The notes under the pieces were generated by a model. It did not search any database. It was not told the DNA's origin and worked only from the letters and a program-made list of their open reading frames with translations. From positions 930,001 to 994,000 of the forward strand of contig NZ_VCNM01000002.1 in NCBI RefSeq assembly GCF_007671725.1: 64,000 bases of DNA, given 5' to 3'. The position numbers and the translations under genes were made by a program. Origin of the DNA: Halorubrum depositum (GTDB lineage Archaea; Halobacteriota; Halobacteria; Halobacteriales; Haloferacaceae). Position 1 is the first letter of the stretch; each line of letters opens with the position of its first letter. Shown piece after piece: positions 1-8,622 of this stretch.

Positions 1-701
1 AACTCCTCGCCCGTGTCGATCGCCTCCTGGATGACCTCCCAGACCCGCTCGCTCTCGTCGGGATGAACGACGTCCGTCCCCCAGACGACCGCGTCGCTCG
101 CGAGCTCCTCCGCGGTGTATCCCGTGATCGACTCGGCCTCGCCGCGGACGAGCTCCATCGGCCATCCCGGCGTGTTCCGGCAGCGGTACACGATCCCGGG
201 GAGGTTGCCGATCAGCGTCTCCAGCCGCCGCCTGTCGCGGTCGCGGGCGCCGCCGCCGTCGCGGTCCCCGCCGCCGTCGTCCACCGCCGCGCGGACGCGG
301 TCGAGGAGCGCCTCGCCGTCGGCGGTCGGCCCCTCGTCGCCGTCCCCGTCGTCGCCGTCCGGCCTCCGCGACCGGTCGAGGGGAACGTACTCGGTGACGC
401 CGGCCGCGACGGCCTCGCTCGCGACGCGCTCTGACCCCGACGCGGTCGCGAGCACGAACGGCGTCGCGGGGGCGCGGTCGCGGACGTCTCTGAGCAGTTC
501 GACCCCGTCGCTTTCCGAGAGGTCGTACCCGGCGACGACGCAGTCGAACGGCTCCCGGCGCAGTCGCTCGATGGCCGAGTCCGGTCTCGGCTCGACCGCG
601 ATCTCGAACTCGTCGTCCGCCCGGTCCGTGCCGAAGAGACGGCGATCGTCGCTCTCCGGGACGCTGAGGACGCGGACCGTCTCCTCGGCGGCCTCCGGCA
701 T
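1..701 (-). CDS. Receiver/PAS sensor protein, 3' part cut by window edge
   Basis: The first 233 residues of a signal-transduction protein read leftward off the window. Residues about 10-105 resemble a response-regulator receiver, followed by an Asp/Gly-rich linker (about 111-150) and the start of a PAS domain (from about 155, with an LIGNLPGIVYR stretch). This is the usual build of haloarchaeal receiver-PAS histidine kinases or Bat-like activators; the output domain is outside the window. The phospho-acceptor position appears to be Gly58 instead of Asp (AGYDLSESDG where SDYDMPxxDG is typical), so the receiver is probably not phosphorylated. An ATTATA element 24-29 bases upstream supports this start and a leaderless transcript. 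Confidence 0.75.
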   Translation of the reverse strand, partial: MPEAAEETVRVLSVPESDDRRLFGTDRADDEFEIAVEPRPDSAIERLRREPFDCVVAGYDLSESDGVELLRDVRDRAPATPFVLATASGSERVASEAVAAGVTEYVPLDRSRRPDGDDGDGDEGPTADGEALLDRVRAAVDDGGGDRDGGGARDRDRRRLETLIGNLPGIVYRCRNTPGWPMELVRGEAESITGYTAEELASDAVVWGTDVVHPDESERVWEVIQEAIDTGEE

Positions 702-724
702 GTCCGCTTCTTACCGGTCGACGG

Positions 725-730
725 TATAAT
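725..730 (-). promoter_or_regulatory. TATA-like box of the receiver/PAS gene
   Basis: Read on the minus strand the sequence is ATTATA, centred about 27 bases before the ATG at 701. This is the spacing expected for a leaderless haloarchaeal transcript. Confidence 0.5.
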
Positions 731-852
731 GGTTGGGGAAGGGTCCCAATCCGCTTCGGGTCGGTTCGAACCCACCCCCGCTCCCGAGGGGGCCGGTCGC
801 ACCGCGTCCTTCCGCACGCTTTTCCCGTCTCGGCCGACTACGGACGGGTAAC

Positions 853-2730
853 ATGACCGATTCGCCCGCGGCCGGCCGCGGCTCCCTTCCGCCCGATCCG
901 GCCGATCTCTCCGTCACCGTCGTCGACGGCTACGTCGACGAGCCGGCGCACTTCGGGGTGCCGCCGTACATCTCGACGTACCCGCGGTACACGGCCGGCG
1001 CGCTCGTCGACGCGGGCGTCCCGGAGGGGCAGATCACCTACCACACGATCGACGAGCTGCGCGACGACCGAGGCAAGCGCGCCGACGTCGCCGACGCCGG
1101 CCTCATGGTGTACGTCGGCGGGATGACGGTCCCGGGGAAGTACGTCGGCGGGACGCCGGCCGAACCCGACGAGGTGCGGGAGCTGGGCTGGACCGCGGAC
1201 GGCGTCACCCTGCTCGGCGGGCCCGTGCGGTTCGGCGTCGGCGAGGAGAACGCGGGCGCGACCGAGACCGAGCGCGACGACCTCGACTACGACTTCGTCG
1301 CCATGGGCGACGTGGAGGCGGCCGCGTACGACCTCGTCAGCGAGGGGTTAGAGGGGTTCGGCAACCGGATGCGCGACAACGCCGAGATCGACCGGTGGGC
1401 CGAGAAGGGGGCGTTCGTCGTCGAGCAGCACCCCAACCACCCCGACTACCTCATCTGCGAGATGGAGACCTCTCGCGGCTGCGCCTACCGCTGCTCGTTC
1501 TGCACGGAGCCGCTGTACGGGAGCCCGGCGTTCCGCGAGGCGCGCTCCGTCGTCGACGAGGTCGACGCGCTCTCGGACCGCGGCGTCAGGCACTTCCGGC
1601 TCGGCCGGCAGGCCGACATCCTCGCGTTCGGCGGCGACGGCGAGGCGCCGAACCCCGACGCGCTCCGGGAGCTGTACGGCGGGATCCGGGAGGTCGCGCC
1701 CGACCTGCGAACGCTCCACCTCGACAACATGAACCCGGTGACGATCACCGACTACCCCGAGGCCTCCCGCGAGGCGATCCGGGTCATCGCCGCGCACAAC
1801 ACCCCGGGCGACACCGCCGCGTTCGGCCTAGAGTCGGCGGACCCGGTCGTGCAGGAGCAGAACAACCTGCTCGTCACCGCCGAGGAGTGCCTGGAGGCCG
1901 TCCGCGTCGTCAACGAGGAGGGCGGCTGGCGGCCGGGCGACACCGCGGCGGCGACGCCCGGCCCCGACGACCGGGTGACCGGCCCCTCGACCGGGCCGGA
2001 CGCCTCGCCGCGCCTCCCGAAGCTCCTCCCCGGGATCAACCTCGTTCACGGCCTCGCCGGCGAGCGCCCGGAGACGTACGAGCACAACAAGCGGTTCCTC
2101 CAGACCGTCTACGACGAGGGGCTCATGCTCCGCCGGATCAACATCCGCCAGGTGATGGCGTTCGCCGGCACGGAGATGGCCGAGACGGGCGCGGACATCG
2201 CCCAGGAGCACAAAGACCAGTTCCAGGCGTACAAGCGGGAGGTGCGCGAGACGGTCGACAACCCGATGCTCGACCGGGTCGTCCCGCCCGGGACGGTCCT
2301 CCCCGACGTGCACCTGGAGTACCACCAGGACGGGAAGACGTTCGGCCGCCAGCTCGGCACGTACGCCCTCCTCGTCGCCGTGCCCGGAGAGCGCGAGCTC
2401 GGCACCGCCATCGACGTGGCGATCACGGACCACGGCTACCGCTCAGTGACGGGCGTCCCGTACCCCCTCGACGTCAACGCGGCGTCGATGGACGAGCTGA
2501 CCGCGATCCCCGGGATCAACCGGAGCAAGGCCGGGGACGTCGTCGTCGGGCGCCCGTACGGCTCGGTCGACGAGGTCGACGCCGGCGTCGCCGACCTCTC
2601 CCGGTTCGCCGTCGCCGACGACGTCGACGTGCCGATCCCCGGGCGCGAGCGCGCCGGGTCCGGCCCCGGTCCGGCCGCTCGCTCCCTCCTCGACCGGCGC
2701 GACGGCTCCTCGGTCGGCCGCGGGGACTGA
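853..2730 (+). CDS. Radical SAM protein with C-terminal helix-hairpin-helix
   Basis: A 625-residue protein. Residues 210-217 carry the radical-SAM CxxxCxxC motif (Cys210, 214, 217 in SRGCAYRCSFC), which binds a 4Fe-4S cluster and S-adenosylmethionine. The N-terminal 200 residues resemble the cobalamin-binding-like region of the archaeal COG1031/YgiQ-like group, and residues about 537-565 form a helix-hairpin-helix (NAASMDELTAIPGINRSKA), a nucleic-acid-binding type of motif. The open frame extends upstream to 733, but the family N-terminus and the position after the promoter region favour the ATG at 853. The substrate is unknown. Four bases separate it from the MBL gene, so the two are probably co-transcribed. 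Confidence 0.88.
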   Translation: MTDSPAAGRGSLPPDPADLSVTVVDGYVDEPAHFGVPPYISTYPRYTAGALVDAGVPEGQITYHTIDELRDDRGKRADVADAGLMVYVGGMTVPGKYVGGTPAEPDEVRELGWTADGVTLLGGPVRFGVGEENAGATETERDDLDYDFVAMGDVEAAAYDLVSEGLEGFGNRMRDNAEIDRWAEKGAFVVEQHPNHPDYLICEMETSRGCAYRCSFCTEPLYGSPAFREARSVVDEVDALSDRGVRHFRLGRQADILAFGGDGEAPNPDALRELYGGIREVAPDLRTLHLDNMNPVTITDYPEASREAIRVIAAHNTPGDTAAFGLESADPVVQEQNNLLVTAEECLEAVRVVNEEGGWRPGDTAAATPGPDDRVTGPSTGPDASPRLPKLLPGINLVHGLAGERPETYEHNKRFLQTVYDEGLMLRRINIRQVMAFAGTEMAETGADIAQEHKDQFQAYKREVRETVDNPMLDRVVPPGTVLPDVHLEYHQDGKTFGRQLGTYALLVAVPGERELGTAIDVAITDHGYRSVTGVPYPLDVNAASMDELTAIPGINRSKAGDVVVGRPYGSVDEVDAGVADLSRFAVADDVDVPIPGRERAGSGPGPAARSLLDRRDGSSVGRGD

Positions 2731-2734
2731 GGCG

Positions 2735-3574
2735 ATGGCGCCGTCGGACCCGCACCCGTCGGTCGAGCGCGTTCCGGTCCCGGTCGACACCCGCGCGCCC
2801 GGCGGGACGACGAACGCGTACGTCGCCGGGGAACTCCTCGTCGACCCCGCGGCCCGCACCGAGGCGCTCGACGCGGCGGTCAGCGTTGGCGCTTCCGAGG
2901 AGGGAGGCGCCATCGACGCGGTCGCCGTCACGCACACCCACCCGGACCACGTGGGCGCGGTCGCCGAGTACGCCGACCTCGCGTCAGTTTCCGTCCTCGC
3001 GCACGCCGACGGCGTCGACCGGTTCGCGGACGCGACCGGCGTCGAGCCGGACGGGACGTTCGAGGGCGGAGAGACCGTGGGCGACACCGCCGTCCGCGCG
3101 GTCGACACGCCCGGCCACGCGCCGGATCACGTCGCCTTCGCGGTGAGGGAGGAAACCGACAGCGGGGTCCCCTCCCGCGCGCTGCTCTGCGGCGACCTCG
3201 CCGTCGCCGAGGGGAGCGTCGTCGTGGGCGCCCCGGAGGGCGACCTCCGCGACTACCTCGACAGTCTGGAACGCGTCCGTGATGGAGGCTACGACCGGCT
3301 CTACCCGGGTCACGGCCCCGTGATCGACGACCCCGAGACCGTCTGCGGCCGGCTGATCGACCACCGGCTCGACCGGGAGCGAGCGGTCCTCGCGGCGGTG
3401 GCGGATGGCGCGAGCGACGTGGACGATGTCGTCGAGGGCGCCTACGAGAAGGACCTGACCGGCGTCGCGGACCTCGCGCGGGCGACGGTCGCCGCGCATT
3501 TGGAGAAGCTCCTCGCGGAGGGACGGATCGACGGGGCGTGGACGGACCGGCTCGACAGCGAGCGCGCGGAGTGA
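2735..3574 (+). CDS. MBL-fold metallo-hydrolase
   Basis: A 279-residue metallo-beta-lactamase-fold enzyme. The metal-binding signature HTHPDHVG lies at residues 67-74 (His67, His69, Asp71, His72), with further ligand regions in GHAPDHVAF, LLCGDLA and LYPGHGP. The C-terminal helical part (from about residue 205) resembles the LACTB2-like subgroup, which includes endoribonucleases and glyoxalase II-like hydrolases. The substrate cannot be read from the sequence. It starts four bases after the radical SAM gene. Confidence 0.85.
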   Translation: MAPSDPHPSVERVPVPVDTRAPGGTTNAYVAGELLVDPAARTEALDAAVSVGASEEGGAIDAVAVTHTHPDHVGAVAEYADLASVSVLAHADGVDRFADATGVEPDGTFEGGETVGDTAVRAVDTPGHAPDHVAFAVREETDSGVPSRALLCGDLAVAEGSVVVGAPEGDLRDYLDSLERVRDGGYDRLYPGHGPVIDDPETVCGRLIDHRLDRERAVLAAVADGASDVDDVVEGAYEKDLTGVADLARATVAAHLEKLLAEGRIDGAWTDRLDSERAE

Positions 3575-3602
3575 GGGGCGCCGCCGCCCGGAGGGGCCGC
3601 GC

Positions 3603-4223
3603 TTACGGCTCGGCCTCGAGCTCGGACGCGACCCGCGGCAGCGGCGTCTCCGTCACGTCGACGAAGCGGCCGCCGACGTCCTCGACGCCGCCGTCGGTCG
3701 CGGGGTCGTCGCCGACGTGTATCAGGGTCTCGGGGGCGACGTCGAGCGCCTCGGCCGCGGCCTCGAACGCCTTGGGGTGGGGCTTGCGCCAGCCGCAGCC
3801 GACGCTGGTGGTGACCGCGTCGAACTCGCCGCGGAGCCCGGCGCGGATCAGCGTCTTGGAGACGAGCTCCGGCACGGCGCAGTTCGAGAGGAGGCCGACG
3901 GGCCCCTGCTCGCCGACGTCGCGGACGGCGTCGAGGGCGCCGTCGCGTCTGGTCACGTCGGGGTCGAACGCCGCGACGACGGCGTGCCGGACGACGTTCT
4001 CCGCGGCGTCGACGCCGCGGGAGTCGAGCGCGTGCGCGACGTGGGCCGGGAGGGGAACCTCGGCGCCCGCCGGGGCGTCCACGTGTCGCTCGCCGTACGC
4101 GACGTGCCAGTCGTCCGGCACCTCGACGCCGCGGGACTCCAGCTCGCGCGCGACGATCTCCGCGGGGTCCGAGGGGTACTCGACGTCGACGAGCGTCCCG
4201 AACAGGTCGAAGGTGACTGCCAC
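3603..4223 (-). CDS. HAD-superfamily hydrolase
   Basis: A 206-residue haloacid dehalogenase-type phosphohydrolase. All four HAD motifs are present: the nucleophile Asp6 in FDLFGTLVD, the Ser/Asn region LLSNCAVP, the Lys in GWRKPHPKAF and the acidic pair in IHVGDDPATDGG. DxFGT in place of DxDGT is typical of the dehalogenase/phosphatase subclass with a helical cap, here residues about 15-95. The substrate is unknown. It converges on the MBL gene and shares no operon with its neighbours. Confidence 0.85.
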   Translation of the reverse strand: MAVTFDLFGTLVDVEYPSDPAEIVARELESRGVEVPDDWHVAYGERHVDAPAGAEVPLPAHVAHALDSRGVDAAENVVRHAVVAAFDPDVTRRDGALDAVRDVGEQGPVGLLSNCAVPELVSKTLIRAGLRGEFDAVTTSVGCGWRKPHPKAFEAAAEALDVAPETLIHVGDDPATDGGVEDVGGRFVDVTETPLPRVASELEAEP

Positions 4224-4316
4224 GATACCCTCTCTTGGGGCAAAACGGGATTGAAGCTGTCGGTCGGCGAAACGGCGGCGAGACGAGGCGGAGAGACGAC
4301 CGCGCCGCTCACGTCC

Positions 4317-4799
4317 TCACAGCGCCGAAGCGACGTGGATCGAGTAGAACCGGTAGAGCCCAGTCACCCACGCGCAGAGCCAGAGGAGCATGAACCCGGC
4401 CACCCCGACGCGGAGCCGGGCGCGCCAGTGACCCATGTCCTCGTGGATCTCGTCGATGTCGACGTCGGGGTCCTCGTACGCGTCGGCGTTTCGCTTGGCC
4501 TGCAAGATACGGACGATACCCGTGAGTGCGAACGCCAGCAGCGCGTACGCCTGCAGCCCGAGGAACGCGTGGATCACGGCGAGGCCGGTCAGCCGCCGGA
4601 GGACCCGGGGGATCATCCACCCGACGATCGGGACGGTCGTCAGCGTCAGCCCCACGCCGATGTATCGGAGGTGGTGCGTGAGGACGTTCCAGCTCACGGT
4701 CTCGGCGTCGATCATGATCCACGCCCCGTACAGCAGGAAGGGGAGACTCGCCGTCACCGACAGTCCCGCGAGCGCCGCGAAGACCGACTCGTCTACCAT
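4317..4799 (-). CDS. Four-helix membrane protein next to the bc complex genes (DUF7321-like)
   Basis: A 160-residue protein with four predicted membrane helices (about residues 5-30, 43-68, 72-97 and 130-156) and a charged loop before the last one. The frame is open further upstream, but MVDESVFAALAGL is the likely N-terminus because everything before it is low-complexity reading of noncoding DNA. I associate it with a haloarchaeal family (DUF7321) found beside the cytochrome bc genes. It points away from the main cluster. No cofactor ligands are evident and the function is unknown. Confidence 0.7.
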   Translation of the reverse strand: MVDESVFAALAGLSVTASLPFLLYGAWIMIDAETVSWNVLTHHLRYIGVGLTLTTVPIVGWMIPRVLRRLTGLAVIHAFLGLQAYALLAFALTGIVRILQAKRNADAYEDPDVDIDEIHEDMGHWRARLRVGVAGFMLLWLCAWVTGLYRFYSIHVASAL

Positions 4800-4971
4800 C
4801 TGTCGGCGCTTCGGGCTCCGGCGCGTAAAACTCCCCGATCCGCTTCTCGCACCGGACCGCGTCCACTCCGATCCGATCGACGTCCCCTCCGATCCGGTCG
4901 GTGCGGTCGCCGCGTGCGGGGGCGGACGGAGGACGAAAACAGTTAGCGTCCGGAGCCCGTACGGGCGGACG

Positions 4972-5823
4972 ATGGAGGACACCTCGACGGGATCGGAGTC
5001 GGAGCCGAGACCGGACCGAGCGCGGGGCGCACCGGACGGCGACGAGGCGTCTCCCGGCGGGGAAACGTCCGGGAACGAGGGGGAACCGACCGTCGGAGAC
5101 GACCCCGACGACCTCGACGAGCTCAGGCGGCGCGTCGAGGAGGAGTACGACTTCGACGACTTCGGCCCGTCGGACATGGCCCGGATGAGCGCCGAGGAGT
5201 GGGACGCCGCCTTCGACCCCGACTCGTGGATCACGGGCGACCGCCTGCTCGAGCGCGCCGAGGCGGAGCTCAAGTCGCGGATCGCCCGCCGGGAGGTGTT
5301 CGGCGTCTTGGAACGAGTTCGGGCCGACGGCGAGGAGCGGGTCTTGGTCTACTCCGACGAGGGGTACGCCATCGTGAGGCCGACCGGCGAGGTGACCGGA
5401 CAGGGGACCGTGCTCCGGGACATCGAGCCGATCGTCGCGCTGGCGGCGATGGAGTCGTACGACGTGCCGGAGCCGCCCGAGGACTGGTCGCTCCCGCACC
5501 CGGACACCGTTCCTCAGGGCTCCGGCGAGTTCGGCAACCTGATGGTCCAAGTGATCGCTGTCGTGCAGGTGCTCGCCGGCGCGGCGCTGCTCGCCGCCAC
5601 GTTCCTCACCGACCTCGACACCATCGTGGCGCCGGCGATGGGGATCGTGTTTCTGCTCATCGGGCTGTTCCTCTTCGTGATGGTGGCGAACGCGCGGCTC
5701 TCGGACCGGTTCCGTTCGGAGGAGTACCGCGAGCGGCTGCGGGCCCTCCGCGAGGCGAAGGAGCGACCCGACTTCGTCCCCGTCGAAGGGGGGGCCGTGG
5801 ACGAGGAGGAGCTCGACGAGTAA
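4972..5823 (+). CDS. Acidic two-helix membrane protein of the bc cluster (DUF7319-like)
   Basis: A 283-residue protein. The first 60 residues are acidic and disordered, about 65-180 form a soluble domain, and two membrane helices follow at about 189-213 and 216-240 before a charged tail. Proteins of this type sit immediately upstream of the halocyanin and cytochrome b genes in haloarchaea. The longer upstream frame is not coding-like, so the ATG at 4972 was chosen. Its role is unknown; assembly factor or accessory subunit of the quinol-oxidising complex is an inference from context. Confidence 0.72.
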   Translation: MEDTSTGSESEPRPDRARGAPDGDEASPGGETSGNEGEPTVGDDPDDLDELRRRVEEEYDFDDFGPSDMARMSAEEWDAAFDPDSWITGDRLLERAEAELKSRIARREVFGVLERVRADGEERVLVYSDEGYAIVRPTGEVTGQGTVLRDIEPIVALAAMESYDVPEPPEDWSLPHPDTVPQGSGEFGNLMVQVIAVVQVLAGAALLAATFLTDLDTIVAPAMGIVFLLIGLFLFVMVANARLSDRFRSEEYRERLRALREAKERPDFVPVEGGAVDEEELDE

Positions 5824-5886
5824 AGCGCCGATATCGGGTGATAGAGGCCCTGTAAATGCCCCCGCGTCGACGGATTCAGTCGGTGG

Positions 5887-5893
5887 GTTTAAG
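5887..5893 (+). promoter_or_regulatory. TATA-like box of the bc complex operon
   Basis: GTTTAAG is centred about 29 bases before the halocyanin ATG at 5919, consistent with a leaderless transcript starting at or near the ATG. Confidence 0.5.
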
Positions 5894-5918
5894 CAGTCGC
5901 CGTCCTGAGTCAACCTGT

Positions 5919-6566
5919 ATGAAAAGGCGGGAATTCGTGCGGACGGCCGGGGGTGCGACCGCCGCGGTCGCGGCCGGTGCCGGCGCGACCGGGACGGCCG
6001 CCGCACAGGAGCAACAACCGGACTGGCCGAGCGGGGTCACGGGCGGGAACCTCGGATCGTATCAGGACGCCCGCAGCGAGAGCGAAGTGACCGTGCAGGT
6101 CGGCGGGGGCGACAGCGGCCTCGCGTTCGATCCGACCCAGCTGTGGGTCGACACGGGCACGACGATCACGTTCGAGTGGACCGGGAACGGCGGCGCGCAC
6201 AACGTCGTCACCGTCGAGGACGGCGGCCCGGCCAGCCTCGACAGCGGCGACCCGGTCGGCGAGGAGGGATACACCTACGAGTACGAGGTGACCGAGGAGG
6301 ACGCCGGCATCACCCACTACCACTGCGTCCCCCACACCGCGACGGGGATGCACGGCGGCATCGCCGTCGGTGGTGACGTCCCCACCGTCGAGGTCGGCGG
6401 GGCGTCCGACGGGTGGCCGGAGAACATCGCCCACGTCGGGGTGCCGCTCCACGCGCACTGGGTCGGGATCGCCGCGATCTTAGGCATCTCGCTCACGTTC
6501 GTGTTCACCTTCTACCTGCTGAAGTACGGCGAGTCCGCCCACACCGGTCACGGAGGGAACCAATGA
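5919..6566 (+). CDS. Membrane-anchored halocyanin (blue copper protein) of the bc complex
   Basis: A 215-residue exported copper protein. The N-terminus has a twin-arginine signal (KRREFVRTAGG, with an Ala-rich core up to about residue 30). The cupredoxin domain (about 55-155) has a full type 1 copper site: His94 (GAHNV), Cys136 and His139 (HYHCVPH) and Met144 (GMHGG). A membrane helix at about 181-202 anchors it, so the domain faces the outside. It is the first gene of a tight operon with the cytochrome b genes, in the place where a Rieske gene would be expected. The likely role is electron transfer from quinol. The ATG at 5919 gives the twin-arginine motif at the right distance. Confidence 0.88.
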   Translation: MKRREFVRTAGGATAAVAAGAGATGTAAAQEQQPDWPSGVTGGNLGSYQDARSESEVTVQVGGGDSGLAFDPTQLWVDTGTTITFEWTGNGGAHNVVTVEDGGPASLDSGDPVGEEGYTYEYEVTEEDAGITHYHCVPHTATGMHGGIAVGGDVPTVEVGGASDGWPENIAHVGVPLHAHWVGIAAILGISLTFVFTFYLLKYGESAHTGHGGNQ

Positions 6567-6952
6567 GCTCCGGCGGCTCCTCGTACGGCGACATCCACCG
6601 GTACGAGCCGGCCCGCGAGAGCACCGCCGCGGCGATCGCCATCGTGCTCCTCACCGTCATCGAGGTCGTCTTCGTCGGGCTGTTCGTCTACGGGCTCATG
6701 TCCGCGTGGGCGTCGACGGAGTTCGGCAACATGTACACCGGCGCGCTGCTGGCGATGATCTTCATCGACCTCGCCTTCATCCTCCTGTTGTACCGCAAGG
6801 AGTTCCTCCCCGACGTGATGATCGTGAAGAAGCGTCGTCGCAAGTGGGAGGACCTCTACGTCCGGGAAGACGAGAAGGACGGCGTCGGGATAGACACCGG
6901 CGGCGCGATGGACACCCTCAAGCGCGCGATCTACCCCTACTACAAGAAGTGA
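6563..6952 (+). CDS. Small membrane protein of the bc cluster (DUF7318-like)
   Basis: A 129-residue protein with two membrane helices (about residues 21-48 and 54-76) and a basic then acidic cytoplasmic tail (KKRRRKWEDLYVRED). Its ATG overlaps the halocyanin stop by four bases (ATGA), and cytochrome b follows seven bases after it, so it is translationally linked to the complex. No heme, copper or iron-sulfur ligands are visible. It is probably a structural or assembly subunit; this rests on context only. Confidence 0.75.
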   Translation: MSSGGSSYGDIHRYEPARESTAAAIAIVLLTVIEVVFVGLFVYGLMSAWASTEFGNMYTGALLAMIFIDLAFILLLYRKEFLPDVMIVKKRRRKWEDLYVREDEKDGVGIDTGGAMDTLKRAIYPYYKK

Positions 6953-6959
6953 TCCCCCA

Positions 6960-7769
6960 ATGAGCCTCAAGAAACAAGACGAGATGGACCACAACGCGTG
7001 GCTCAAAGAGCAGGACCTGACGGTCATCGAGACCGCGTTCCTCACCACGCTCATCTGGCTCGACAAGCGGCTCCGCATCGTCGACTACCTCGAGCTGCTG
7101 GAGACGATGTACTACCGCGCGAACCTCCAGATGCCGAAGAGCCACACGGAGCAGTACGACCTCGACAACAAGTTCTGGTACTGGTACCCGCTGTACTCGC
7201 TCGGGTCGCTGTCGATCATCGCGTACCTGGTCGCGGCGGTCTCCGGCGCGCTGCTCGGGTTCTACTACGCCCCGTCGACCGCCGGCGCCGCCGCGCAGGG
7301 CGACCCGACGGCCGCGTACGACTCCCTCGTGATGATCATGACGGACGTCCAGTTCGGATACATGCTCCGCTCGATCCACCGCTGGGCGGCGCAGTTCATG
7401 GTCGCCGCGGTGTTCCTGCACATGCTCCGCGTCTACTTCACCGGCTCCTACAAGGAGCCGCGCGAGGTCAACTGGATCCTCGGGATCGTCCTCATCGGTC
7501 TGACGCTTCTGTTCGGCTTCTCGGGGTACGTGCTCCCGTGGAAGCAGCTGTCGTTCTGGGCCGCACAGATCGGCGTCGAGATGGCGCTCGCGACGCCCAT
7601 CGTGGGCGAGTGGGCGGCGCAGCTCCTGTTCGGCGGCTTCACCCTCGGACAGGCGACGCTGGTGAGAATGTACATCCTGCACGTCTTCGTGCTGCCGTTC
7701 GTGGTGACCGGCCTCATCGCGCTCCACGTCGGCATCGTCTGGGTGCAGGGGATCGCCGAGCCGCACTAA
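6960..7769 (+). CDS. petB: Cytochrome b (b6-type) N-terminal subunit
   Basis: A 269-residue membrane subunit that carries the two b hemes of the quinol-oxidising complex. The heme ligand pairs are His140/His154 (14 apart) and His241/His256 (15 apart). The 14/15 spacing is that of cytochrome b6, not mitochondrial cytochrome b, and the split from the following subunit is also b6f-like. The RWAAQFMVAAVFLHMLR and GYVLPWKQLSFWA stretches are family hallmarks. A 50-residue soluble N-terminal extension precedes the first helix. The next subunit starts four bases downstream. Confidence 0.93.
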   Translation: MSLKKQDEMDHNAWLKEQDLTVIETAFLTTLIWLDKRLRIVDYLELLETMYYRANLQMPKSHTEQYDLDNKFWYWYPLYSLGSLSIIAYLVAAVSGALLGFYYAPSTAGAAAQGDPTAAYDSLVMIMTDVQFGYMLRSIHRWAAQFMVAAVFLHMLRVYFTGSYKEPREVNWILGIVLIGLTLLFGFSGYVLPWKQLSFWAAQIGVEMALATPIVGEWAAQLLFGGFTLGQATLVRMYILHVFVLPFVVTGLIALHVGIVWVQGIAEPH

Positions 7770-7773
7770 TCCA

Positions 7774-8562
7774 ATGACCGACGACACCACCCCCATGACG
7801 GACGGAGGCACCGACGAGGAGGCACGTACCGACGGCGGTCCGCCGGCGACCGTGCCGCCGGACGACGAGACGCCCACCTGGACCGAGCGCAAGGAGCAGT
7901 CCAGCGGGCTCGCTCAGCTCACGTATCAGTACTTCGAGCGCTCCCGCCGAGAGGACGAAGACCTTCGAGCGGAGTCGACGTACGTCGAGCGCGACGTGCT
8001 CGGCTTCCCGGCGTGGCCCCACGAGACGATCCGGAACCTCGCGATCACGAGCTTCTTCGTCGGGATCATGATCCTCGTCGCGGCGCTGATGCCCGCGCAC
8101 TTCGGGGAGCCGGCGAACCCCGGCTCGACGCCGGCGATCATCCTGCCGGACTGGTACCTCTACTGGTCGTTCGGCCTGCTGAAGCTCAACCCGATCAACC
8201 CGAGCCTCGAGGTGCTCGGCGGCAACATCGCCATCTCCAACGAGTTCCTCGGGATCATCGCTCACGGGATAGTCTTCGGCGTCATCACGCTCGTTCCGTT
8301 CCTCAACAAGGGGAGCGCCCGGCGTCCCGTCGAGCAGCCGTTCTGGGCGGCCGTCGGCGTGACCGGCGTCATCCTGTCGTTCACGCTCGCGGCGCTCGCG
8401 ATCCAGAACTTCTTCCCGATCTCGCTTGACCTGCTGCTCACGCTGACGTTCATGCTGCCGGTCGCCGGCGGCATCATCACCTACGCGGTGCTGAAGACGA
8501 TGCGTGAGGGGTACATGTACGACCTGAACCGGCGGTACTACATGCTGCGACCGCCGAAGTAA
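7774..8562 (+). CDS. petD: Cytochrome bc complex C-terminal (subunit IV-like) protein
   Basis: A 262-residue protein corresponding to the C-terminal half of cytochrome b (subunit IV). Residues 1-80 are a hydrophilic extension. Helices begin at about 88, and the quinol-site PEWY motif appears as PDWY at residues 125-128 (ILPDWYLYWSFGLLKL). Three more hydrophobic segments follow. It forms the quinol oxidation site with the preceding subunit. The Glu-to-Asp change in PEWY keeps the acid; whether it is common in haloarchaea cannot be checked here. Confidence 0.9.
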   Translation: MTDDTTPMTDGGTDEEARTDGGPPATVPPDDETPTWTERKEQSSGLAQLTYQYFERSRREDEDLRAESTYVERDVLGFPAWPHETIRNLAITSFFVGIMILVAALMPAHFGEPANPGSTPAIILPDWYLYWSFGLLKLNPINPSLEVLGGNIAISNEFLGIIAHGIVFGVITLVPFLNKGSARRPVEQPFWAAVGVTGVILSFTLAALAIQNFFPISLDLLLTLTFMLPVAGGIITYAVLKTMREGYMYDLNRRYYMLRPPK

Positions 8563-8622
8563 CGGCCGCCGACCGTCCGCCGGGCGAGCCGTCCGGTATC
8601 CCGCCCGTCGCACACTATTTCG

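Noticed and set aside
1395-3146. Long overlapping open frames opposite or alongside real genes, for example the 583-codon frame over the radical SAM gene
   Set aside because: They are Arg/Pro-rich shadows of the true genes with no recognisable domains.
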